Shown here piece after piece: positions 56,401-64,000 of a stretch of DNA of 64,000 nucleotides. The number at the start of each line of letters is the position of its first letter. Positions within the stretch are counted from its first letter, which is position 1. The position numbers were made by a program, and so were the translations under genes. Below the pieces are notes generated by a model that did no database searches, was not told where the DNA came from, and saw only the letters and a list, made by a program, of their open reading frames with translations. Source of the stretch: Monodelphis domestica (Eukaryota; Chordata; Mammalia; Didelphimorphia; Didelphidae); assembly GCF_027887165.1 (NCBI RefSeq), contig NC_077228.1, positions 104,555,799 to 104,619,798 of the forward strand, written 5' to 3'.

Positions 56401-59400
56401 TTGTGCCTGTTACAATCTGGTCCTCAAGAGTGGCATTTCTGGGGAAAGCTGCCACCTACCTCTTTGCCCTCTCGAAGTTGGGTGAGCATGATAATGAGAG
56501 ATACTTCTTCTTGCCACACCATTTCCCAGAAGTCAGACACAGTATTAGGCATGGGGCCCTGGGTTGCAATGTAAACTTTCTCACGACCATCATAGCCCTG
56601 GGGAGATGGAGAAAAGTTGGAATTGAGAACCTCAGGGAACCTCTCGGAACTCCTTCTCCCTGGACCTTAGACACCCTGACATTAGGCTGCAGCCCCTTTA
56701 CATAAAAGTGCCAGAGCTTTTGACAGACACCCACACCCACACCCCCTCTCACAATTTACATGACATTTGCATATTTTAACTTTGCTGTATTTTATGTATT
56801 AAGCATCAAAATGCAGAACAAAGTCTTCAAGTTACCCCTTTTCCCTCCAAATTCAACCTTCCTCCTCTCTCCTCCTCCCACACCATCAATTACTGAGTGA
56901 ATAAGCATTCCTTAAGCACCTACTATGTGCCAGATATGTGCCAGATGACACAGGGGAATAGGTGGCACAGTGGGATAGAGCATGAGCCTGGAGTCAGGAA
57001 GACCTGAGTTTAAATTTGGCCTCAGACTTTGGGCAAGCCACTTAACCCTCTTGGCCTCAGTTTCCTCATCTGTCAAGTGATTTGGAGAAGGCAATGGTAA
57101 CCCACTCCAGCATCTTTGCCAAGAAAACTCCAAATGGGGTCACAAAGAGCCAGACACGTCTGAAATGACTGAACAACAACAAAATGGATCGGATACTGTG
57201 CTAAGTGATGGGGCACACAGACAGAAATGAAATAGTCCCTGCCTGCAAGGAGTTTACATTCTTTCAAGGGAGACAACATGCACAAAAACAAATGAATAAA
57301 TAAATAAATGAATGGATAGGTAAGCAAATAAAAAAATAAATGCTGACTATACAAAATATGGGATCATTTGAGGGAGGAAAGCTCCTGCTTAATCTGAGTC
57401 TGAGGAAACAAGGGATGATGACAGAGTGCAGAGAAGATGGTCACTGCAAAGACAAGGAGGCAGGAGATGAAGTGTTTGGTGTAAGGAGGATATCGCTCTG
57501 GGATACTTAATTTTCTGTCCTTGGCTATGCTGTTGCCACCCACTACTACTGAATTCCAGACCAATGTTCTCTTTTTGCATCTCATGAAACAGGCATCAGG
57601 TAGGGTAACACTATGGAAACAGAAATGGCTTGTAGGCAGAAGACCTTAGCTCTGCTATTTACTACCTCTGTGACCTTGGCCAAGCCACCTTTCTGAGCCC
57701 ATGTTTCCTAAACGGGCATGGATGAGAAGAGCTACCAGAAGCAGATGCCATCAAATCATCTAGGTCACAGGGACACAGAATTAGAGCTAGAAGGGACCTC
57801 AGGGGCCATCTAATCCAGACCTTTCCTTCTACCTTGAAGAAAACAGAAGCCCCAAATGACAAAGTGATGTGGCAAAGCCCACCCAAGAAGTAAGTTGGTA
57901 CAATTAGGATCTGACCTTGTGCTGTCTGTCTCCAGGTCCCACATGCTTTTCAACATATCTGCGATGGAACCAGGCTTTACTACATGTTGCCTGCATAATC
58001 TTGGGCAAGTTTTCTCTCTGGGGTTTATTTTTCTCTTCTGCAAAATGGGGGTGCGATGGGGCTAATAATCTCTCTTTTTTTAAACCTTTACCTTCTGCCT
58101 TAATATCAATTCTTGTTTAAAGACTTACCTTCTGCTTTAATATCAATTCTTTTTTAAACCCATACCTTCTTCCTTAATATAAATTCTTTAAACTCTTACC
58201 TTCCACCTTAATATCAGCTCTTTTCTGTAAATCCTTACCTTCTGCCTTATTATCAGTTCTTTTCTTAACCCTTACCCCCTGCCTTAATATAAATTCTTTA
58301 AACTCTTACCTTCTGCCTTAATATCAGTTCTTTCTTTAAACCCTTACCTCCTGCCTTAATATAAATTCTTTTTTTAACCCTGGTTTTCCATATTAGAACC
58401 AATATTATGCATTGGTTCTAAGGCAGAAGAAAGGCAAAGGTTAGACAACTGCAGTTAAGTGACTTGCCCAGGGTCACCCAGCTAGGAAGGGTCTGAAGCC
58501 AGATTTGAATCCAGGTTTTCTGGAATCTAGGTCTGGTGCTCTATCCACTGTGCCAACCAGCTGCCCTGACTATATGATCTTTAAGGTGTCTCCCAGGTCT
58601 GAATATTATGGATAAGGAGATCTGTTTCTCCTCTAAATTGTCCTGGTCCATTTAAATTTGTGAACCTCTACAGAAGGGTGCACTGGCTCCTGTGAACCAC
58701 CAGAGGGCAGCAAGGTTCATGTCCACCCTCGGGATGTGGGGTGTGATGGAGTAAGGTGCCTTTAGGCACTAGGACTTTCCATGGAGGAAATTTCTAGCCT
58801 GATGCCTTGGCTACAAACCATGCCTAGGCAGAGAACCCCCAGAGGCTGAAATCTAAGAACCTTCTCTTAGTTTCCCTTAGCCACCAACTGGAGGGTTCTC
58901 AGCCTCTAGAATCTTTACAGACCCAGGCTTTGAGCCCTTGCGTTGGATGAGATATAGAAGTCATGGAAAACTGAGGCTTGAGAATGGGGAGTGGCGCCCT
59001 TAGGGGCCAAATTGCCAAAGCAATATTTTTTTAGTACCCCTTGCAATGTAGGGGCTCTTATCCAATGATATTTAATATTAATTATTAAATTAATGATGAT
59101 ATTAATATATAATTTAAATTAATTATTAATTAATATCCAATAATATTTTAAAGCACTTAGCACGATTCCTGGCCCAGAATCCCATCCCTCCCTTTCCCTA
59201 TAACTACAGGCAGAGAAAAGGAACCCAGCTGGCCACTCAAATGCGAGCTGGTAGTGCAGTCTAACGTAGGCATGTTCTCCATAGCTTTTGGTACTTTCCC
59301 CATGAAGCCCTCCAGAGTCATTAACCCTCAGGAAGCCGAGTGGCTGAATTCGGCAGGCAGGGTGGGTGTCCTGCCAAGGTTAGGGGGATTCGCTAGTGTG

Positions 59401-62400
59401 GGTATATAAATGCACATATATACACATAACCTAAATGTATGTTTCAATAACTGTCTGGGCTTAAAGACTGGCAAACCTTCTGAGGAATGATCAAATCAAC
59501 CACAGGGAGGGAGCTGGATAGACAGAAGATTTATATTTGGATTCTGATTAAAATAAACTGGTAGCAAGGCAGGGAGCACAGTGGATAGAGGGCTGAGTGT
59601 GGAGTCAGCAAATTGTCTTTTAGTCATTTTCAGTTGCATCCGACTCTTCTTGACCCCACTTGGGATTTTCTTGGCCAAGACACTGGGATGGTTTGCTATA
59701 TCCTTCTCCAGCTCACTTTACAGAGGCAGACAAGGTGAAGTGACTCGCTTAGAGTCACACAGATATTAAAAGTGTCTGAGGCTGGATTTGAACATGGAAG
59801 AGGAATCTTCCCAGAGTTGGCAGGACCTGAGTTCAAATCTAGTTTCTGATACTGATAAACTATATGACCATAGGCAAATCACTTAACCTCTATCTGCTTT
59901 AGTTTTGTTACCCAAAAATGTCAATAATAGATAATAATCACCCTCATTTCCCAGGGTGATTGTGAGGATAAAATGAAATATTTGTAAAGAACTTTGCAAA
60001 GCTTAAAGCACTATATAAATGATTCTATTATTATAAATGACATCTACAATTTGTTCATGCTTATTTGTATTCTTTGCACCAAATACTGCTCCCACTTAGA
60101 ATTGTATTTTTTTAAAAAACTTGATTGGTAATGATTTGATTGTGCTCAACAAGAAAGACTGCTGGCACTGTATTTGCTGCTTTAGAGTATGTAATGACCC
60201 AAAAAATGGCATTTACAAAATCTTGCTTTTGTTTCAGTAACCTGAAATTAATTTCTGAATTATATCCAATTGATTATGTTTTTTTAACCCTTATCTTCCA
60301 TCTTATAATCAATACTGAGTATTTGTCCTAAGACAGAAGAGAAGAAAGGGTTAGGCAATGGGGGTTAAATGACTTGTCCAGGGTCACACAGCTAGGAAGT
60401 GTCTGAGATCCAATTTGAACCCAGAACCTCCCATCTCTAGGTCTGGTTCTCAATCTACTGAGCCACCCAGCTGTCCCTGATTATAACATCTGATTCAGTT
60501 TCTTGGGGTCCCTTGAGATCCTGGGAACCCAAGCTTCTTGGGGGTTGCTTAGACACTAGATATAACCATGGTATCAGTGAATTGAAATGCAGTGGAGACC
60601 TTGGGTATTGTGGCATTCAGCTGAAACTATATAATAGACCTAATCTTAGAGTTGGAGGAAGTTTGAGTTGGGAGACAACTCAGACATTTTCGGTTTCAGC
60701 CCAATATTTCCCAAATTATTTGGGCTTGACATAGACTGGCAAAACTCATAACTGTTGGTTTAGGAAGCCTGCCTTGGTAGATTGTATTTGGAGTGTTGTG
60801 TTTGGTTTAGGAGGGATCTTAGAAATATGTAGAGTAACTGGAGGAGAGGAGTTAAGATGGTAAAGGGTCTCACGTTCATACCCTACAAAGATCAATTAAA
60901 GGAATTAAGGATATCTAGACTGGAGAGGCAACTCTGGGGATAAAGCACTGGAACTAGAGTCAAGAAGACTCACCTTCCTGAGTTCAAATCCAGGCTCAGA
61001 CACTTACTAGTTGTGTGACCCTGGGCAAGTCACTTAACCCTGTTTGCCACAGTTTCCTCATCTATAAAATAACCTGGAGAAGAAAATTGCTAAGAAAACC
61101 CCAAATGGGACTCATGAAGAGTCAGCTACAACTGAAGAAGACTCAACAATATCCTGGAGAAAGGAAAACTAGGAATGGGAGAGTGATACTTGAAGGAGTG
61201 ACTCCTGGAAGAGGGATGAGATTTGTTTTATTCTGGGTGGAACAGGAATAGATAGAAGATGCAGAAATTATGTTTGATAGGAGGAAAACTATTAGAATTA
61301 GATATCATTGGAATGAGATGCCTTAGGAAGCTCCCACTTTATATATGTGTGTGTATTATATATGCATGCGTATTGTAGTTATGGCAGCTAGATGGCTCAG
61401 TAGATACAGTTCTGGACCTGGAATCAGGAAAACCTGAGTTCAAATCTGGATGCAGACACTAGCTAGTTGACCTTGGGTAAGTCATTTAACCTCAGTTTGC
61501 CTTAATCCACTGGAGAAAGAAATGATAAATGACTCCAGTAGAAAAATCCTGGCCATTATGGCATGCTATGGTCCACAGTGTCATGAAGAGTTGGTCATGG
61601 ATGAATCAACAACAATAATACACACATGGTCATCATGAATATATTGTATATATTCTGTATATCATATATCGATGTATATACACATGTAGTGTAGACTCCT
61701 TGTGGCTTTATTGTGGGGTGATTTTTTTCAGATCCCTTACCTTCTGTCTTAGAATCAATATAAGCATTGATTCCAAGGTAAGAGGTAGGCAATGGGGGTT
61801 AAGTGACTTGCCCAGGGGCACACAGCCAGAAAGTGTCTGAGACCATATTTGAACCCAGATCCTTCTATATCCAGACCTGACTCTAAATCCATTCTGCCTC
61901 CTAGCTGCCCCTTATAGGGTGATTATTTTTTGGCTGTGTGTTGGGCTAGATGGTTTCTGAGGTCCCTTGCAACCATGAAATAATACTAATACCCCCAGGA
62001 TAAAAGAGAAAATCAAAATGGAAGAAATCAGGTCTATTTTCAGATTTTAAAAAATCACACATAATAAGTATATACACATGTGTTCATATTATCCTTTTAG
62101 AACAGTAACCATCACTAGCATCAATGTTTTCTCACACTTCAGGGACCCCCAGGACACAGCTGGGGAAACTTTGTAACCTCATCATTTTATAGAAGTTGAC
62201 TTTGTTTCATTTGCTGTCAAATGGAAGAGCTGGATTAGACCAATTAAATGACAAATATTTACTAAATGCCTACTATGTGCTATTATGTCAGGCCTAGAAG
62301 ATAAAAAATGAAAGAGCTATTTTTGTCCTATACTATTTACATTTGATTATAATTGAAATACAGTTTATATTCTATCAGATCAGGGGTTCTTAAATTGGGG

Positions 62401-63403
62401 ACCACAGATCCCCAAGGGCTCTTATGAACTTGGTTGGGAAAAATGGACATCTTGATTTTCACTGAGTTCTAAAAGAAATTTAGCATTTCCTTCAGTTATT
62501 TAAAAAAAATTATTCTGAGACAGCTCAGCAGCTCAGGGGATAGAATGCCAGGAGTTGGGAGATCCTAGGTTCAATTCTGAACCCAGACACTTCCTGGCTG
62601 TGTGACCCTGGGCAAGTCATTTAACCAATTGCCTAGTCTTTACCACTCTTGGAATTGATATTGAATATTAGTTCTTACAGAGGAGATAAAAGCTTAAAAA
62701 TAAAATAAGATAAGTAAAAGCACAATTCTGAGACAAAATCCCTGGACTTTGCCAGACTGTTAAAGGGATCTATGATACAAAAAGATTAAGAATCTTCATA
62801 TCATCTGATGTTCTCAAACATCCCTTCCTGTGTGAACATTATTATGCCTTCTCTGTGATTTGCTCAAAGGTGCTTGGCTCTGTGAGGAACTCTTGAACCC
62901 CAAGATCCAGAAAATTAATATATTGGGCAGAAAAGAGCACTGACCTCAGAGCAGAGAAGTCTGGGTGAGAATTCCAGTTCTGATACTTACTATCTAGTTT
63001 TTGGCAAATCACTTAAATCAACCTGAGCCTCAGTTTCCTCATTTGTAAATTGGTGGTAATAATACTTGTACCACCTGTGTAGCAAGGTGGTTGAGAACAG
63101 AACAGTTCTCTACAGTTTGTAAACTAGAGTGCTAAAGAAATACAAGTTACTTATTAATTATTAGTGCTTAGCACAGTGCTCAGCACGTAGTAGGTGTTTA
63201 ATAAATGTTTATTGAATTGCATTATTATTATTGTTAATAGTAATCAAAATCACATACCCCCTACACAGATACACTCACATCTCTGCCTGGCAGTGAGATT
63301 GTTGAAGTGCTGCTAGAGATACTTACTCGGATATAGTTGGCATTGATGTAGTCCCCATCCTCTTGGCTCTGTGCCCTCCCAAGACAGACACGGCTTTGGG
63401 GAT
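44646..63403 (-). CDS. PTPN7: PTPN7 (HePTP), C-terminal catalytic part, six exons; 5' exons outside the window
   Basis: The exons, in transcript order, are 63327-63403, 56460-56597, 55855-55965, 50810-50967, 48936-49049 and 44646-44739, all GT-AG and in phase. They give about 230 residues matching the last two-thirds of human PTPN7. They contain NPQSRV and DYINANYIR, then the Q/N-rich [15 protein letters not shown], the WPD loop [10 protein letters not shown] with the general-acid Asp, the P-loop [10 protein letters not shown] with the nucleophilic Cys, and the Q-loop [12 protein letters not shown]7 is a cytosolic leukocyte phosphatase that removes phosphotyrosine from ERK1/2 and p38 after docking through an N-terminal kinase-interaction motif. 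That motif and the start codon lie beyond position 64000. All catalytic residues are intact, so this is a functional gene, partial only because of the window edge. PTPRR and PTPN5 are relatives but match less well, and the synteny fits PTPN7. Confidence 0.95.
45190..45560 (+). repeat. L2 LINE relic
   Basis: The order taactccctatgaccc, ccttcacaatctggatcc and tcaagctggccacctt is the L2 3' coding-end pattern. No intact frame. Related L2-like 3' pieces lie at 48130-48430 and 49900-50160. Confidence 0.65.
45563..45657 (+). repeat. Class B SINE tail fragment
   Basis: ggagaaggaaatggcaaac to gaagagtcgaa-type end (caaagagtcgaacaagcc) and an A-rich terminus. Confidence 0.8.
46030..47085 (+). repeat. 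Old mammalian interspersed repeat, split by a class B SINE
   Basis: Blocks such as ggagctactgaagatttttt, gaagcctattgtaatagtcc and gatgactccagggtttt match a widespread ancient repeat whose family I cannot name with confidence (L2/LTR-era). A class B SINE sits at about 46300-46515. Similar blocks recur at 52270-52530, 52960-53260 and 63480-63720. The 222-codon frame at 46082-46750 arises from this mosaic. Confidence 0.55.
47100..47710 (+). repeat. Class B SINE split by two minus-strand class A SINEs
   Basis: A class B head (47105-47165) and its tail (47530-47710, ending gaagtcacaaagagtcgga) flank two minus-strand class A copies (47168-47345 and 47380-47510). Confidence 0.65.
48936..49049 (-). 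CDS. PTPN7: PTPN7 exon with remainder of P-loop (AGIGRTG)
   Basis: It completes the Ser codon, then reads [20 protein letters not shown] and onward to VCQLRLD. It contains the phosphate-binding Arg. The acceptor is tatctccag and the donor is AG|gtgggt. Confidence 0.95.
49294..49488 (+). repeat. Class A SINE
   Basis: ggggcagctgggtggctc head; the tail is diverged (tggtataattactaaaat). Confidence 0.85.
50419..50640. mobile_element. hAT-like MITE, about 222 bp
   Basis: Imperfect terminal inverted repeats are visible: left cagtgttggcgaacctat and right ending ggcttcgccaacaagg. The internal block gagtgcccaaagggc resembles the element at 25104. No coding capacity. It lies in a PTPN7 intron. Confidence 0.7.
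50810..50967 (-). CDS. PTPN7: PTPN7 exon with WPD loop, ends in catalytic HC
   Basis: It starts [20 protein letters not shown] and ends GPIVVHC plus two bases of the P-loop Ser codon (AG|gtttgt). The WPD Asp and the catalytic Cys are both here. Confidence 0.95.
51677..51881 (-). repeat. Class B SINE
   Basis: The (TTG)n start at 51678 is the A/C-rich tail, then ttccttctccagcttgtttt, ending ctatccactgagccac. Confidence 0.8.
51904..52092 (-). repeat. Class A SINE
   Basis: aaacccttaccttccatctt to ctgagacacctag. Confidence 0.85.
53430..55232. repeat. Segment bounded by 25-bp direct repeats
   Basis: An identical 25-mer beginning catcaattgcagaatg occurs at 53430-53454 and 55208-55232. The 1,753 bases between start with an (AT)n tract (53458-53495), contain an 87-codon frame at 54129-54392 and I cannot assign them to any family. 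The right-hand 25-mer continues into an L1 3' fragment. Confidence 0.6.
55208..55735 (+). repeat. LINE-1 3' fragment interrupted by a class A SINE
   Basis: L1-type sequence (gaagacttgtatgaattga, agtgaagtgaacagaatca) stops at 55395 and resumes at 55613. The SINE at 55396-55601 is flanked by the duplication AATTCTGATCA (55385-55395, 55602-55612). Confidence 0.8.
55855..55965 (-). CDS. PTPN7: PTPN7 exon [14 protein letters not shown]...HLTIQ
   Basis: Thirty-seven codons, phase 0 at both ends. KCVHYWP is typical of the family. This exon diverges most from human ([13 protein letters not shown] where human has a DMKEC-type stretch). Confidence 0.94.
56460..56597 (-). CDS. PTPN7: PTPN7 exon [15 protein letters not shown]...REGKE
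   Basis: Forty-six codons, phase 0 at both ends. It carries the PTP motifs YIATQGP and DFWEMVWQE, and [12 protein letters not shown]. The acceptor is catctccccag and the donor is GAG|gtaggt. Confidence 0.95.
56955..57185 (+). repeat. Class B SINE
   Basis: Near consensus: ggtggcacagtgggatag, cagtttcctcatctgtcaag, gaaaactccaaatggggtca, ending acaacaacaaaa. It lies inside an older repeat that resumes at 57186. Confidence 0.9.
58075..58375 (-). repeat. Minisatellite made of SINE-tail units (about 8 copies)
   Basis: Units of about 36-42 bases of the form aaacccttaccttctgcctt plus aatatcaattctttt recur about eight times, with alternating tatcagt and tataaat endings. They directly abut the tail of the minus-strand class A SINE at 58376-58567. 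Confidence 0.9.
58376..58567 (-). repeat. Class A SINE attached to the minisatellite
   Basis: Body with gtgacttgcccagggtcacc, ending gtgccaaccagctgcccc. Confidence 0.85.
59060..59150. repeat. AT-only low-complexity tract
   Basis: A TTAAT/ATTAA-rich stretch with many short palindromes. Confidence 0.85.
59565..60040 (+). repeat. Ther-1-like SINE interrupted by a minus-strand class B SINE
   Basis: The head (agcacagtggatagaggg) ends at about 59611. A minus-strand class B SINE fills about 59612-59810. The Ther-1 body resumes at gacctgagttcaaatctag and ends in gcactatataaatgattc. Confidence 0.75.
60278..60477 (-). repeat. Class A SINE with target-site duplication
   Basis: TGATTAT on both sides (60271-60277, 60478-60484). 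Near consensus. Confidence 0.88.
60935..61152 (+). repeat. Class B SINE
   Basis: gataaagcactggaactag to gaagagtcagctacaactg. Confidence 0.85.
61382..61620 (+). repeat. Class B SINE, unusual tail
   Basis: The head and body are typical, but the tail carries an extra segment (ccattatggcatgctatgg) before gaagagttggtcatgg. Confidence 0.75.
61722..61910 (-). repeat. Class A SINE
   Basis: ccttaccttctgtcttag to ctcctagctgcccc. Confidence 0.85.
62517..62697 (+). repeat. Class A SINE, diverged
   Basis: gacagctcagcagctcag head; tgaccctgggcaagtcat core; degenerate tail. Confidence 0.75.
62910..63225 (+). repeat. Ther-1-like CORE-SINE
   Basis: Head agagcactgacctcag, CORE, and 3' end cagcacgtagtaggtgtttaat. 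It ends about 100 bases before the PTPN7 exon at 63327. Confidence 0.7.
63327..63403 (-). CDS. PTPN7: PTPN7 exon encoding NPQSRV...DYINANYIR
   Basis: The acceptor is ttctcttag and the donor is CGA|gtaagt. The first two bases finish the Asn codon of the previous exon, which is outside the window. DYINANYI is a PTP-family signature motif. Confidence 0.93.
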
Positions 63404-64000
63404 CTAAGAGAAAAAAAATGAATGGCAGTCAGAAGTTGTGCAGAATAATGTCCATTATCAACATCATTAGCAACTTTATTTGGTAGGTAATAGGGAGCCA
63501 CTAGAAGTCCTTGAGCAGGGTAGTGCTATGTGAGATGGGATCAGGATGATCACTCTGGCAATACTGGGAAAGAAGGATTGGAGAAGTAAGAGAGAAGGTT
63601 GAGACCCCAGATAAGAGGTTGTTGGAATATTTTGGAATGAAGTCATAAGGACCCAGACTGAGATGAAGATAGAAAGGTAGTGAAGGGTGACAAAGATTGT
63701 AAAAAGCAAGGATGTTTTCCTGGTGGAAGAGCTGAGATTTAGAGAGAAGTGACTAGCCCAAGATCACACAGCAAACCAGGAGAGGAATCAGGACAAGAAC
63801 CTCAGATGTAAGTCCCTCCAGGGAGGTCTAATAATCTTAAAAAAAAAATTTTAAAGGCTGTTTTTTGCCCACTATGTTAATTTTCTGGACCTTGGGTTCA
63901 AGAGTTCCTCACAGAGGTGAGCACCTTTGGGTGACTCGCAGAGAGCACACAGTATTTTAAATGTTTAAGTGACTTGCCCAAGGTGTCTAAGGCTGGCTTT

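Larger units (their letters stand above)
56598..63326 (-). other. PTPN7: PTPN7 intron (largest in window)
   Basis: This 6.7-kb intron contains class B SINEs (56955, 59612, 60935, 61382), class A SINEs (58405, 60280, 61722, 62517), Ther-1-like SINEs (59565-60040, 62910-63225), a SINE-tail minisatellite (58075-58375) and AT-rich sequence (59060-59150). I saw no coding sequence of its own. Confidence 0.8.

Overview
The window reads as mammalian, and specifically marsupial, nuclear DNA. It carries three vertebrate genes with GT-AG introns, CpG-rich and AT-rich stretches, and dozens of tRNA-headed SINEs of two classes typical of marsupial genomes. Class A has a tail containing 'accaatacacagtattgattctaag' variants. 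Class B has a tail reading through 'ccaagaaaaccccaaatgg' to 'aagagtcggacacgactga', which resembles the 3' end of RTE/BovB LINEs. L2/MIR/Ther-type relics, L1 3' fragments and hAT-like MITEs are also present. The species cannot be fixed from the sequence alone.

Layout. 1-12,100 is gene-poor, SINE-dense DNA. 12,613-18,556 holds GPR37L1 on the + strand: two coding exons (12,613-13,239 and 17,744-18,556), an orphan class A GPCR of glia. 19,140-22,710 lies between two convergent genes and contains an unexpected CpG-rich block at about 20,200-21,330. 23,778-35,781 holds the complete ARL8A gene on the - strand: seven coding exons, 186 residues, a lysosomal Arf-like GTPase. Its first exon sits in a CpG island with an adjacent (CTG)9(CCG)9 tract and a long polypyrimidine block (35,150-36,590). 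36,600-41,630 is intergenic and repeat-rich. 44,646-63,403 holds the last six coding exons of PTPN7 on the - strand (haematopoietic MAP-kinase tyrosine phosphatase); its N-terminal exons lie beyond the right edge.

The order GPR37L1(+), ARL8A(-), PTPN7(-) matches human 1q32.1, where ELF3 lies to the left and PTPRVP and LGR6 to the right. This is ordinary conserved synteny; the three genes do not form a pathway. Reconstructed reading frames are open and in phase across every junction given below.

I found no tRNA or rRNA gene, no CRISPR array, no retroviral or LTR element I could support, and no complete transposon gene. The most unusual items are: the CpG-rich block with an RFX-like X-box between convergent gene ends; a minisatellite built from a SINE tail (58,075-58,375); a 214-bp tandem SINE triplication whose middle copy looks recombinant (3,434-4,056); a C12 homopolymer acting as the acceptor tract of ARL8A exon 6; a hAT-like MITE about 20 bp from an ARL8A splice donor; and a 25-bp direct repeat bounding a 1.75-kb segment in a PTPN7 intron.
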